A model generated the notes under the pieces. The model worked only from the letters and a program-made list of their open reading frames with translations, had not been told where the DNA came from and did no database searches. The position numbers and the translations under genes are program-made. A stretch of 64,000 nt of DNA from Muricea muricata (taxonomy: Eukaryota; Cnidaria; Anthozoa; Malacalcyonacea; Plexauridae): positions 9,146,446 to 9,210,445 of the forward strand of contig OY979727.1 of assembly GCA_963855995.1 (NCBI GenBank), in the 5' to 3' direction. Each line of letters starts with the position of its first letter. The stretch's first letter is position 1. Below are positions 11,713-23,375 of the stretch, piece by piece.

Positions 11713-12169
11713 TATTCTCCAGTGTTCCCGCCAACCTGCTCCCACCATTAGATGGAAAGTCCTTTTTTCACTACATTTTAGTAATTAGGCTACCCCCCTC
11801 CTCTCACAAGTCTGTAATTGCCTGACGAAATCAATTGGTCGACAGTCCAAGGCATGTTTTGTAATCGAAATTCACAAAATTAAAATTAAATTGCCTTTTT
11901 TCAATAAATTTGAACCAGAACCAACTCTATACATAGAACTGTCTCAGCATACTTTCTTCGACAATCTCAACAATTCAAGACCTCATTCAGTTTCTATAGC
12001 GGATTTCATGGTATTATTATCGAACCAACTTCAACTGAAAACGGTAGCCTTAATCCTACATTGACCATAGCCATGCTTGGAAAGCACAAACTTACAATAC
12101 TCGAAAATTGTACTTATTTCCAGTCTGATCTCTCAAAAATCGATCTCTATGCACAATCTAAGTACTTTG

Positions 12170-12380
12170 CTACAAATAATGATAGAAAATAAAGCATATT
12201 ACCTTAAAACAAAGTTAGGATGCATGAAAATTTAGAGGACTTTCAAGGAGCAAAATCTTCGAGCTAGAGAAAAATTTTGAAAAAATAGTATTCGGAAAAT
12301 CTTCGAGCAGCGTCGGAAACCGACGAATTCCGAGGAACGCCGAAACTACCACTTTGTGTCGACATGCTCCGAGCATAGAC
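12170..12380 (+). repeat. dispersed repeat, copy A
   Basis: AAAATAAAGCATATTACCTT and, further on, ATTCGGAAAATCTTCGAGCA...TCCGAGCA correspond in order and orientation to 20240-20420. Function unknown; it abuts the foldback at 12365-12890. Confidence 0.5.
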
Positions 12381-12890
12381 AATCTAATGAATGGACTGGA
12401 AACGCAAGCTAAAGTTTACGCGACATCCGTGATACGCTTTACTTTGGAACCCTGTAACTTCACTTTAAATACATTTCAGGACTCCGTATTTACATATTTT
12501 AAACAAGAACAGAGATGTGAATGGAACTATCGGCTTTTAAAACTTTTCAGAGAGATAAACGAGGCGGAAAATCACCATTTAATGTTTCCGTAAACCTTTT
12601 TCAACAACAACAATGGCGACATTTCTGCAGTCAAAAAGAATGCAAACATTCAGCGTTGGGTTTTAGCTTTGTTATATCCATAAAGAGTTTTAAAAGTCGA
12701 TAGTTCCTTAGAGATTGCCGTTCTTGTTTAAAATATGTAAATAGAAAGTCCTGAAGTATATTTAAAGTGAAGTAACAGGGTTCCAAAGTATAGCATATCA
12801 GGCCGTATCACGGATGTCGCGTCAGCAACATTGACACTTTAGCTTGCGTTTCCAGTCCATTCTATTGATTGTCTATGCTCCGAGCAAGTT
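12365..12890. mobile_element. foldback element
   Basis: Arm 12365-12510 is the inverted counterpart of 12720-12890. Shared blocks include CTCCGAGCATAGACAATC, GACTGGAAACGCAAGCTAAA, GGAACCCTGTAACTTCACTT and ACATATTTTAAACAAGAAC. The spacer of about 200 bp contains AACAATGGCGACATTTCTGC. Small open frames here are by-products. Confidence 0.7.
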
Positions 12891-13520
12891 CCTTGTTCCT
12901 GATTCAGAAGAAGCTGTATCACAGATCAGATGTATACAGATAGGGAACTCGCACTCAATAACCTCAATTTTTGTGTCCCCGTGCTCACGTCATTCCACGC
13001 GCCACGCAAATTGCTCTGGCAAGTGTCGTTCGTCGTGTTTTCAGTCAAAAGCATAGGAAAAACGCCGTTCGAAAGTACAAAAATGAATATTTTTGCGAAG
13101 TTCCTTCACCGATCTTCATTTTGTATGTATGTAGATATTTCAGTAGAATTTGCGTTTGATTCTTGTGTAGAAATTTCTAAATTTCCTTAAAAGTAGGAAT
13201 AAAACAGAAAATGACGGAAACACGCTCTCAAAACTTCACCGCGACACATCGCTGGAATTTGTCGTTTTAAAGCATTTTGCATGAGAATCTTTGCACGTAA
13301 AACCTTCTTGCGGTTTAGATGTTCTAGCATGCACGTTTAAATGCGTGTTTTGTTGACACATTTCGCTAGAAATTGAGTTTAAACGCCGTGTTTAGGTCGG
13401 CTCACGCGGTTTGTGCCAGCGGTATCACCCATGAGCGCTGCACCGACTTCTGACACCGAAAAAAAATAAAAAAAAAAAAAAAAAAACAGAAACGGGGCGA
13501 ATTTAAAACTCCGCCTCGCC
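12891..13520. other. non-coding interval with poly-A
   Basis: No gene recognised. An interrupted poly-A run lies at about 13459-13485. A GC-rich hairpin, CTCCGCC...GGCGGAG, lies at about 13509-13533 where the right inverted arm starts. Confidence 0.5.
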
Positions 13521-14673
13521 TACGGCAGGCGGAGTAATGAATAAAACTACGGATCTCACTGTAGTTATCATATAAATGTAATTGTCAAACTGAATGAATA
13601 ATTATCCTGTAACCAGAACAAATGAATGCCTCAAAGTATACGAAAGGAAGTTGGTGGGGGGGGGGGGGGAGGGAGAAGGAGGTAAACAGGATAAAGATAA
13701 AATTGGAATGCAGGAAGAATTAAACGAGGACCTGAAGTGTAAGGATCAGAAAAGTTAGACTTGCAGTTCAAATCAAAGGCAGTTCAATGGCCATGTGAGC
13801 ACTCTTGTAAACTAGTTGTTAACAATGGTCTGAGGTAACGAGTTCTCACTTGACCATAGCTCGGAGTTCCCTTTGAATTTGAACTGGAAATCTGAATTTC
13901 CTGTTTCTTGTATTGATTGCAGTGGACAGAAGAGGTTTTGAAGAAAAGGAGCAACAAAAGGAAGAGTAAAAGTAAGTTGCAATAAAGTTTATAAACGATA
14001 CAATGCTTTATAGATCGTAATAATAATCATCATAAACTCTATTAACCCCCCCCCCCCCCCCATACAGTTGGTGTGATGCAGAACAGGACTAATTCATTAC
14101 TTGTGTTGCCAAAGTAATTTTGATAATGCATGAAAAAATAGTTGGGAAAGGAGTTTAACAAACAGAGGATCAATTTCTGAAATCGGGGAAGGGGCTAGAA
14201 TGGAGGATGTACAATGATAGTAAGGTACTCTTGGTTTTCTTACCTCTATAAAATCCTCTGGACCATAATTTTATTTGGTGTGGCTTTTTGCATCACGTAG
14301 TTGTCTAACAATATCTCTGGAATATCTAAAATGTAAGGCGAAATATGCCGTTTAGAATTAAAAACCCCAAAATTAATGTCTGAACATTTTCACCTGAATC
14401 AGGTGTAGAGCTAAATGACTCAGAATTGTGATAAAAATTACCTTACCTTGAAAAGGTTCTGTTTTAATCACATCATCGGTGTTCCATTTCGAACGATTCT
14501 TTGACGGTCTAGCTAGAGAGAGAATTAGAAACTCAGGCATATATGTCAGTACATTTACCTAAATTTTATTAAATTTAGAAGTGAGATTTCGACCTGGTAA
14601 GCAGACCGAATTTTTTCAAACAAGAGAACATTTAACAACTAAAACATACGTAAAGTACTTAGAGAATACTTAC

Positions 14674-14763
14674 ATGTGTAATAAAAATACAATATTGTTG
14701 ATGTCCAACTAGATTAGAGTTATTTTCGTTGGATCTTTCGATCGAAGAAGAAGACGACGCCAT
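14674..14763 (-). pseudogene. 30-codon first-exon-like ORF in right arm
   Basis: On the minus strand an ATG at 14763 opens MASSSSSIERSNENN and continues to codon 30, ending CAT|GTAAGT (donor at 14673-14668). The following exon-like segment (14335-14244, after a TTTTAG acceptor) hits TAG at its seventh codon in the joined frame. The gene is therefore interrupted here too, at a different place from the left arm. I do not recognise the protein. It could be the 5' end of an old host gene duplicated in inverted orientation, or of a transposon gene starting in the terminal repeat. Confidence 0.35.
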
Positions 14764-15003
14764 TTTGATTTTGAAATTGTTCAAAGATGGCATATTTTGC
14801 TTCACAATTTTTTCCCCATTTCCTCTTCATTTTGGTTCAGTTTTCGTCCACATGCCTCCATTGAATCTTCATTTCCATTTCTGTGTAATAAATTTGTATT
14901 TATTCTTGCTTTGTAGGGTACTTTCAAGGCCTGTTGCTTGGATATGTTTCGTCTTGGCAGACATATTTTTCCGAAGCTTCTTCTTGGACTGACCAGGAGC
15001 AAA

Positions 15004-15011
15004 TGACGTCA
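15004..15011. promoter_or_regulatory. CRE/ATF-like palindrome TGACGTCA in right arm
   Basis: Perfect match to the CRE consensus, at the position equivalent to 179-186, about 240 bp upstream of the inward ATG at 14763. Confidence 0.4.
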
Positions 15012-15205
15012 AATAACCATTGTCCGCCGCTAAATTCCCGTATGTGCAGTAATTAAATCTCTATAACTATATGAAGCTAAAATGTGTATTTTATGGCTCG
15101 GATGAGACGATTTTGCTATTATTTTTAGCCCAGATATTTCTTTTACTTATTTATTTCTAGTTTACTTAGGTATTTCACCGAAAAAACGCCCGTAAGGCGC
15201 GTTTT

Positions 15206-15720
15206 TGTATATTTTTTTTTATTTAATGCTGATGTGCAAGGGAAGACCCGTTTAAGTTTACATTGGCAAACATCTTTTCCTCCGTAAGCGAGAGGTAAAG
15301 GTAACTGTCTTCTGACTTGCCCATGTCGTTTGACTTTGATTTTGGGCGGATCGGAGACTGTTCAAGTCCAACTGAGGTTGCATTGATCGGTCCCCGATCC
15401 GTCCAAAACTGAAGTCAAAGCTGGGCGTGGAGTGGAGGAAAACACTAGACAGTACCGCGAGGCCAAGGAGGGAAACGTTATTTTCCTAGTGTTTTTAACT
15501 AATATTTGAGCAAATTTCCTTAACCTCACTGTTGGGGACAGGCTTGTAGGTTTGGTGCATTCAAGAATTCTCGCCGCTATTTCTCTTCGTTCAAGAAGAC
15601 AAGTTGTCTTCGTCGAGGAAATAGCGACGAGAAAACTTCAAGGCACCACTAAACCACCACACTGTACAACTACAGTGTAGTGGTTTAGTCAGGTAAACCA
15701 CTACACTGTGCCAAATGTAT
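15206..15720. repeat. cluster of three short hairpins
   Basis: Three foldbacks in 400 bp: 15331-15420 (GACTTTGATTTTGGGCGGAT against its inverse ...GTCCAAAACTGAAGTCAAAG), 15568-15633 (TTCTCGCCGCTATTTCTC against GAGGAAATAGCGACGAGAA) and 15672-15710 (CAGTGTAGTGGTTTA against TAAACCACTACACTG). No coding sequence is seen between the flanking elements. Confidence 0.7.
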
Positions 15721-16167
15721 GTGGCAGACTTCTTCCCAAGGCTTACGGTGCAGCAAGCAAGCATGCGCAAAGTGTACATGTTTTCTTTCAGGAAAGAGTC
15801 AAAATCTTTTCCAAATCGAATCCGTGTAGTCGTTTTTTTAAGTTCTTTTGCTATGTTTACAACAAGGTGTTTACAACAGTCGACGTTTTGCATCATTAAT
15901 AACTTGTTTTTTCACTTTTCGCGAGCCTTTCTTCTTGATCGAGCTTATATGCCATTGCGTTCAGTGTCCTTGATATGAAAGTCATTTATTTATGGCCTTG
16001 GGTTTAATTCCCAAACACTGAATGGCTGTCTTGAACTCTTTCAAGTAATGAGATAACATTCCAACAACAAGATGGCAATACGTTCTCACTTTGCCTGCTC
16101 ACACTGAACTAATTTGTTAACACGGAACTTGCCGAAAAACCGACAGACAAACACATATTTTATTCTA

Positions 16168-16967
16168 TAAGGCTAGACGCAGAACGTGCGATTCAGATTT
16201 GATAGTTTATATCTGATATAACGTATAAAATGCATGGTTATATATAAGCTCCGAGCGTCAAGCTTTCTCACAGTTTGTATGACAATGATGATTCATTTTA
16301 CAGGTTATATCACAAATAAACTACAGGGAAAGCTACGTGTTAAAACATTGTCATTGTTCTAAAACGTATTACTCCTCGGGAAAACAGTTTTCTATCTATT
16401 AACAAGAAAGATTACTGTTTACAGCTTGTATATAACCATATATTTTATAGGTTATATCATTAGTAAACTGCACTAAGCAAACTATATGCATGTCGTTGTC
16501 TTAAAACAAATTAAACCTGTTGCTCTTCAGGAATACAGTATCCTACCAACAAGAAAGCTTGACGCTGGCAGGTTGTATATAACCGGTCATTTTATAGGTT
16601 ATGTCATCACAAGTAAACTGCAGACCAAACTATACGCATGCCGTTGTCTCATAACAAACCTTTACTCTTCAAGAATAATACGTTTGTTTTAGTGCAATGA
16701 CATACATCTAGTCTTCTCTGCAGCCTATTTGTGACATAACCTAAAAAAATGCATGGTCATGTACAAACTGGGAGTCTTTAACTTTCCCGCATTTTAGCAG
16801 TGAACTGTCTTCATTGAAGTGTCATTCTTAGGACTGATAGTTTCCTATCAACGAGCTCGAGAAAGCTTGACGCTCGCAGCTTGAAAATAACCATGCATTT
16901 TATACGTTATATCAGATGTAAACTATGAAATGATACAAAGTTATCGCACGTTTAGCATTGGGCCTTA
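16168..16967. mobile_element. 800-bp MITE nested in palindrome arm, TA duplication
   Basis: Inverted ends begin TAAGGCTAGACGC and finish GGGCCTTA. About 100 bp of terminal inverted similarity includes TGATATAACGTATAAAATGC (left) and GCATTTTATACGTTATATCA (right). TA flanks both sides (16166-16167 and 16968-16969). The other palindrome arm near 18560 reads straight through the equivalent position and so shows the empty site. The interior holds a 147-bp tandem repeat. The TA duplication suggests a Tc1/mariner-type mobiliser; no transposase is present. Confidence 0.85.
16303..16740 (+). repeat. 147-bp tandem repeat, about three copies
   Basis: GGTTATATCA-type unit starts fall at 16303, 16450 and 16597, exactly 147 bp apart. 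Each unit carries AAACTGCA.., a CATTGTC/CGTTGTC block, ACAAGAAAG and a TTGTATATAACC...TTTATA end. The third copy decays after about 120 bp. Confidence 0.75.
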
Positions 16968-18960
16968 TACACTGCGACTCACGATATTACTTGTATGAGA
17001 TATTTATGCCGTACGTATTCAAAATGAGCATTGCTATTCATTAAAACTTACGAACATCAAAACAAAGTTGTGAAAAGATCTTTACGATGTTGATATTTGA
17101 TGTTAGTCACATGACTGAAAAAATATGGCACTGTTCCATATTTCAGGCGGACCACGCTATTAGTTTTAAAAATATGATAACACGATAAGACGTCGTTTTT
17201 AACTTAAGTGGAGTGGGAACGACATTCTTTAACCAAAAACAGCATAGGTAACAACAAGAGAATGTTTTAGCTATAAAATAAACGAACTTGGTGTCACAGT
17301 TGAAGGATTTTTCAAAGATTACGTGGAACGGCGGAAAAGAGGGATTCTGGATTTCTAAAATGAATAAGAGTGGGAGATATTAGGCGCTTGAAGGAGAACT
17401 GTTCGTGAATTTTCATGATCAATGTCTATCAACATTTTGAGAAAGTTTGCTTTGCCATATATCTTCAAAGCTAGCAATGATGGATTCCTGGTAATCAATA
17501 ATAATTCTAAAAGTACCTCCACTGGTGTCGTGGAATAAACGTTTGGCACTGGATTGAGGCAAAAAAATGCTGGAGAGCACAACAGAAGTTTGTCCTTTTG
17601 ACGGGCAGACGAAATCAGCATGATAAAGCTTGAAAAATGTATGCATGGGTTAGATTATTGATATTCAATGATGGTATGTGACCAGCGAGGCTAAGGAGTC
17701 AACAAAAAAGTGGCAAAGTAAACGAGTTCTGCTGCTAACAGCGGAAATAGGGATCAGAGGTCTCTTTTGCACATTTAGGCACATATGAAGACATGTTGGT
17801 TGCTAATAATACAGATCTAAATGATCGTTCTACCACTTCTTTGGTAGGTACCTAAAACCTTTCATCAGAAGTTCCTTTTCCAGCATTAGGGAATTATCAT
17901 GTTGATCTCGACTTGTCTGTCTTGTCTTTCTCGACTTGTTGTGCTCTCAAGCATTTTTTTCCTCAATCCAGTTCCAAACGTTTATTCCACGACACCAGTG
18001 AAGGTACTTTTAGAATTATCATTGCTTACCAGAAATCCATCATTGCTAGTTTTGAAGATATATGGCAAAGCAAACTTTCTCAAAGTGTTGATAGACGTTG
18101 ATCATGATAATGTACGAACAGTTCTCCTTCAAACGCCTAATACCTTCCATTCTTATCCATTTTAGAAGTCCAGAATCCCTCTTTTCCACCGTTCCACGTA
18201 ATCTTTGAAAAATCCTTCAACTATGACACCAAGTTCGTTTATTTTCTAGCTAAAACATTCTCTTGTTGTTAACTATGCTGTTTTTAATTAAAGAATGTCG
18301 TTTCCACGTCCAATTAAGTTAAAAACGACGTCCTGTCGTGTTATCATATTTTTAAAACTAATAGCGTGGTCCACCCCAAATATGGAACAACGCCATATTT
18401 TTTCAGTCATGTGACTAACATCAAATATCAACATCGTAAAGATCTTCTCACAACTTTGTTTTGATGTTCGTAAGTTTTAATGAATAGCAATGCTCATTTT
18501 GAATACGTACGGCATAAATATCTTATAAAACTAATACCATGGTTCGCACTGTAGAATATACTATCTGTTTGTCTGTCGTTGTTTCGGCAAGTTATGTGTT
18601 GACAAATTGGTTACAGTGTGACTGGGCAAAGTGACAACTTAGTGTGATCTTGTTGCTGGAATGTTATCTCATGACTTGAAAGAGCTGAAGACAGCCATTC
18701 AGTGTTTGGGAATTAAACCCAAGGCCATCAATAAATGACTCCTATATCAAGGGCACTGAACGCAATGGCATATAAGCTCGACCAAGAAGAAAGGCCGACG
18801 AAAAGTGAAAAAAAAGTTATAGTAATGATGCAAAACGTCGACTACCCTTTTATAGTAAAGATCTCGCCATAAACATAGTTAGAGAACTTAAAACATGACT
18901 CTTTCCTGACAGAAAACAACTACACTTTACGCATCCTACCTTAAGCTTTGGGAAGATTGA

Positions 18961-20239
18961 TTGCTGAATGAAAACTTGATCATATAGAGCGACTACTTTT
19001 TAGTTTTGTGGCTTGTTCATTTGCTATTCGATCAAGCTAGGTATTCCTTGTCTACTTGAAGCAATAAGAACACCGGAACAATTTTAGCGCAAGTGGTCAA
19101 TTTGAAATGCTCCAAAAATTAAAAGCACATAATTTGGTGCCACATGGGTAGTTTAAGACTGACTAATGTTCACTTAATGTACTACAGGAGAAGTAATTCT
19201 TTTTGAAAATGATTTTATACTAATTAACAGAATTACACAAAATATCGATAAAGGATAAGAATGTTTATTTTTCTGACTGAAATCTCCTTGATCGAAATTA
19301 AGAAATTAAATGCATTCGCCACATTTTAATTGAGACAGTGATTAGCACTTATTTTTGAGCTGTCTTAAAGACTAAATGTACTGCATGCTGCGCAAACACA
19401 CTTTTATTACAGATGATCAACAAATCACCAAAAATAATAAAAAATGAGATGAATTTTCAGCTTTCAGATATGAAATCCAGAGAGCCAGTTTGAATACACA
19501 TTGTGAACATGTGATGTAATTGAAGCGCTATCTCAATTTTAAAAACTTTTAATCGAGATCGGTTTATGTACCATAACTTGCGACTCACTGATTCAAATTT
19601 CATAGACAACATATGAAATTTGAAAGAAAGCTGAAAGAATGCACTTTTAAACAAGAATAAACACTAGTTTAACTGCTTAAAGTGTTTATGAAACGAAATT
19701 TTGTCCAACATTTTGTTGGTTTTATTGGGAAGATAAGATAAAATAACAATATAACTTCTTTGGCAGAATTTTTGTTACTCTGTTCCTTGTCAAGATATTC
19801 AACTTTATAGGATATGCAAATAACACAACCACCGACGTCATACTGTATAATGAATGACTGTTAGATTGCTTATTTTGTAGGATATAATAGTGAAAAAATA
19901 ACTAAAACTACACTTACATGTGTGTAGGCTATGTTCAACATCCAGAACTGGGTATTTAAGTGTAATATCTTGAGTACTTTTTAAATTAATTCAGCTTGTT
20001 TGAAAAGTGATTACGCACAATGACGTCACTGGTTGTGTAATTTTCAAATCAAATCAAGTTAAATATCTCGAAAAGTAAGGCAGTTACAAAAATTCTATCA
20101 AAAAAGTTATACTAAGATTTTAACTGATCTTTCCAATGCAATAAAAAAATTGTGGGAGAAAATTTCGTTTCATAAACACTTAATATTCTTTTCAAATGCA
20201 GAACTCCGCTATTTTTACGACACCTTGTATACTACAAAT
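18961..20239. other. non-coding interval
   Basis: AT-rich sequence with no gene, RNA gene or strong repeat recognised. The minus-strand frame 19457-19654 has no identifiable domain. Confidence 0.55.
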
Positions 20240-20420
20240 GCAGATGAAAAATAAAGCATACTACCTTAAAATACCGTATAATACAATAGGTAAACGTTTT
20301 GAGAAATAACTTTACCTTTCCTTGTCGTGCACAGAAAAAAATTGAAAGAATTCGGAAGATTGTCGAGCAACGTTGGAAACGGAAGTTTGCGACGTTTTGT
20401 CGACAAATTCCGAGCAGGTT
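20240..20420 (+). repeat. dispersed repeat, copy B
   Basis: AAAATAAAGCATACTACCTT followed by ATTCGGAAGATTGTCGAGCA and TTGTCGACAAATTCCGAGCA matches the order found at 12170-12380. Several TTGCTC-containing short repeats follow to about 20530. Confidence 0.5.
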
Positions 20421-20896
20421 TCGAATACTTATTTATTCTGACGCGTTCTGATTGTGCTCGTGAAATCAAAAACTTGCTCTCAAAACAGAAAGTTGCTCGC
20501 AAAAAAAATTAAATGTTACTCAAAAGTTGTTCAAAATAAAAAAAATGCTACTAAAAATTCGAAATTGACCATAGCATGTTAATTACAAGCTTTATAGCTT
20601 TATAAAATCGAGGCAAAAGTTTTTAAGACTATTCACGAGTAATATAATCATTTGACAAAAAGTTCCTGTATTTTCGTGTACACAAACGCTTTATCTTGCT
20701 CGTAAGCTCGTTGTAGACATTATAGCAAATACAAAAGCCCTCCCCCAAAGATCAACAAGTCCAATAATTTACCTTCATTGAAACGAAAGCTAAACTGACA
20801 AAGAAAATGGAAACGACGCAAAATTCAACAAACTTACTTACTTGCGACGATAAATTTATTTGGTGTTCCCACAAAATTGTATTTTAATATATTATA

Positions 20897-21647
20897 CAGG
20901 GTGTATCAAAAAAAGTAGACAAATCTGAAATCGTTCTCTGCTTCGCGAAGCGCCTCAATAAACGATGTTTTTTTTTATTAAAATAGATTGTTTTTGGTAC
21001 TTATAATCTAGAATAAAGCGAAAAAATAAGAAATTTAAAACTTCAAATATAAATATGTCTTGCGCACAAAACTTAAATGCTTAAAAGTAATTTTGACTTG
21101 GTAGATGGAAAATTTGTCGGGTATTGTATTCCTGTACAAAATTTCAGAAAATTGGCTCGAGTCTAAGCCGTTCAAAACGTTGCGCGAACTTCCATATTTT
21201 TAGCAAAATTAGCTTTGTGCATATTTAATTTATGTCTTACTTAATTTGCATATATACAACTCCCAAGGGACATTTAATTAAAATTGGAACATTTCTTCAG
21301 AGAAACGATTCTTATTGAGAAAAAATATACGTTCGCACGACGTTTTGAGTGGCTTAAACTCAATCAAATTTCTTGAAATTTTGAACAGCAATAAAACACC
21401 TAACATATTTTCTACCTACCAACTCAAAATTACTTTTAAGCCTTTAAATTTCGTGCGCAAGCCATTTTTAATGTGTTTCAAAATACGCACACCCCTGGGT
21501 TTGAAACATTTAAATTTCAGAATATTTTCATTTATTCTACACCGTAAGTACCCAAGCAATGTACATTAATAAAAAACTTCATACTTCAAGCCGCTTCGCG
21601 AGGTTGAGAGCCGTTTCAAAATTGTCTACTTTTTTTGATACACTCTG
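20897..21647. mobile_element. 751-bp mariner-like foldback MITE
   Basis: The left end CAGGGTGTATCAAAAAAAGT and the right end ACTTTTTTTGATACACTCTG are inverted, flanked by TA at 20895-20896 and 21648-21649. The inverted similarity runs far inward (CTTCGCGAAGCG, TTGCGCAC, AAAAGTAATTTTGA blocks), so the whole element folds back. CAGGGTGT ends plus TA target fit the Tc1/mariner group. No transposase remains. Confidence 0.8.
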
Positions 21648-21832
21648 TATAAAGTACAGTGTTTTATAACGATTTCGAGCACTGATAAAACTGATAAGCT
21701 CAAATGTGAGATTATTTATGATGATTTCACATGTGAAAATTATCGCTTTTCAAAAAATCACCAATCATAGCTTCTGGACACTTTATATTGGTGGAAAACC
21801 TGTAGTTTACAGTGTATAATAAACAGAAAAAA

Positions 21833-21965
21833 CATGGGTGCTTGGAAATACCAAATTTATTTCTCGTGTTGAACATAATATTTTTCACTCGTTCTCTGCG
21901 CTCACTCATGAAATATCATGTTCAACACTCGAAATAGATTTGGCATTTCCGCGCACCCATGTATT
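21833..21965. repeat. hairpin element
   Basis: CATGGGTGCTTGGAAATACC...CGTGTTGAACAT pairs with ATGTTCAACACTCG...GGCATTTCCGCGCACCCATG around a loop near 21900 (CTCTGCGCTCACTC). ATATTCGCCATGCAAACATAC follows at 21979; a close match also occurs near 4700 and 59.78 kb. Confidence 0.65.
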
Positions 21966-23050
21966 ATTCTCTATTTAATATTCGCCATGCAAACATACAC
22001 GGAAACTATACTTACTTTCACTGTATCTATGGACCGTCGTGGCTTTGGTTGGTCCCGTTTCATCACGCCGTTTCAGGTTTCACTGCCATTCTCTCTGCAC
22101 TTCTATCACGCCGGTCCAGCATAGGTAACAAGCTCACTCAACGCCAGTCACCCATCATAAAATTGGAGAAAATTAAGGTTTCAAAATACCTAAAAAATAT
22201 TGGAAAATAAACGAAATTTGATTGCAAATAACTTTGACAAACCGTGCTTGTGATTGTGTTGGCATCAGCATCCGGACATGGCTAGTGATTCACATCTTAC
22301 GACAATATCAATTCTTTCCCATCTTGATCTGTAATTGGTTGGTATATTCATTTTTTACTTGACATCCTTTGAAAAAATAAATAATTTCGATGTTTAGAAA
22401 ACTGTTTACAAGAACTGTTTACAAGCAAAGGAAACGTTAATAAGCATTAGGAATGACTCGGTGATTAGTTAATTAAGCACCGAAGATAATCAACGACGTT
22501 ATTTGATATATTGCATAAACCTTGAACGGATTCTCTAGGCCAGCTTGCTGTAATATGCGTGTTCATTTTCCAGGATAGAAAAAGAAAGCAACAAGGAAAC
22601 TATTGTGGTTAGAAGGTTAAAGGTGAAGTCATTTAGTCTTACTTTCACTGGCAAAGCTTCAGACACCCGATAACAGTTTAATTTGTCCATGGCATAGCAC
22701 GTCCTTTTCATCTTGATAGTTCAACGTTACGTTATAAAGTTGGTGAAGAAATGCAGCTCAGCTCTGTTAAAGTTTGCAGCACGTAGATTGTATTTTTATA
22801 AGGCCAATTCCGTGTGTGTGTTGCATTAATTTTAATAATATTGTTGCGCAGTTCTTAATAAAGAAGGAATAATTCTTGTATCGGATTGGTGTAGGCAATC
22901 CGGTATGAAATATGAAAAACTAATTATGGATCAAAGGAAGAAATTGAACTGTGTAAAACTTACAAATCTTTTCATCAGTGCACATCGAGGTCTTCCACAA
23001 TGAGTCTGCTGCTTCTTGAACAGGCTGGAGGACATGAATTCAGATAAGAC
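21966..23050. other. non-coding interval
   Basis: No gene recognised. Small open frames at 21918-22210 overlap in two frames and begin inside a repeat. Confidence 0.5.
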
Positions 23051-23375
23051 TCAGACTAAATACCTAATTAAAATAATTGATATTGCCATAAGATCAACGT
23101 AATACATTTTCTGAACTTCGTGAAATGGTTTCCATGTTTGAACTAACATGCAGAGATACGAAGGAGCTTGTCCGTTTATGCATTTAAATGTTAATATCGT
23201 GTCTGTGTATAACATCCAAGTGTTGATTAACTGGTAGCCAGCAAAGTGCATTTATTGTTGGAAGTATATGATCAAACTTCTTTACCCCCGATATTATGAA
23301 TCCGACAACATAATTGTCAATATTACCTTCTGATGTATTGAACCAAGTGGATCTGCAATTAAAGTTCGGCCACAC
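23051..23375 (-). pseudogene. LINE reverse transcriptase C-terminal relic
   Basis: Two overlapping minus-strand frames together give KKFDHILPTINALCWLPVN and then ILTFKCINGQAPSYL. These match the hallmark region just after the reverse transcriptase domain of CR1/L2/Jockey-type LINEs (FDHI..L..LHWLPV and LTFK.LNG.AP.YL). A frameshift near 23190-23250 separates the two parts and stops follow, so it is dead. No other part of the LINE is seen nearby. Confidence 0.75.

Larger units (their letters stand above)
13520..15205 (-). repeat. right arm of the ~15 kb inverted-repeat structure
   Basis: Reverse complement counterpart of 1-1607, with all landmarks in the same order: TATCATATAAATGTAATTG (13567), a poly-G tract (about 13655), CTTGCAGTTCAAATC (13760), poly-C (14046), an exon-like segment (14244-14335), the ATG exon (14674-14763), TGACGTCA (15004) and TTTACTTAGGTA (15163). 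On the + strand this arm also has an exon-shaped stretch (TGGACAGAAGAGG..., about 13921-13968) ending in A|GTAAGT. The arm orientation means any promoter in it would fire inward. Confidence 0.75.
15720..18960. mobile_element. 3.2 kb imperfect palindrome (foldback element)
   Basis: The left arm (15720-16167 plus 16970-17620) pairs with the right arm (17898-18960). Outer blocks include GTCGACGTTTTGCATCATT, GAGCTTATATGCCATTGCGT and AACACTGAATGGCTGTCTT. Inner blocks include ATTGCTATTCATTAAAACTT, ACATCAAAACAAAGTTGTGA and CCACGCTATTAGTTTTAAAA, each found inverted on the other side. The loop is about 280 bp. An 800-bp element interrupts the left arm. The small open frames in both arms mirror each other and carry no recognisable domain. 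Confidence 0.85.

Noticed and set aside
1..15205. Maverick/Polinton element
   Set aside because: Size and long inverted ends would fit, but no polymerase B, integrase, ATPase or capsid-like frame was seen between the arms.
17355..18165. Similar open frames in both palindrome arms (17355-17621 minus, 17899-18165 plus)
   Set aside because: Their similarity is a consequence of the inverted repeat. No domain is visible and there is no sign of protein-level conservation beyond the DNA match.
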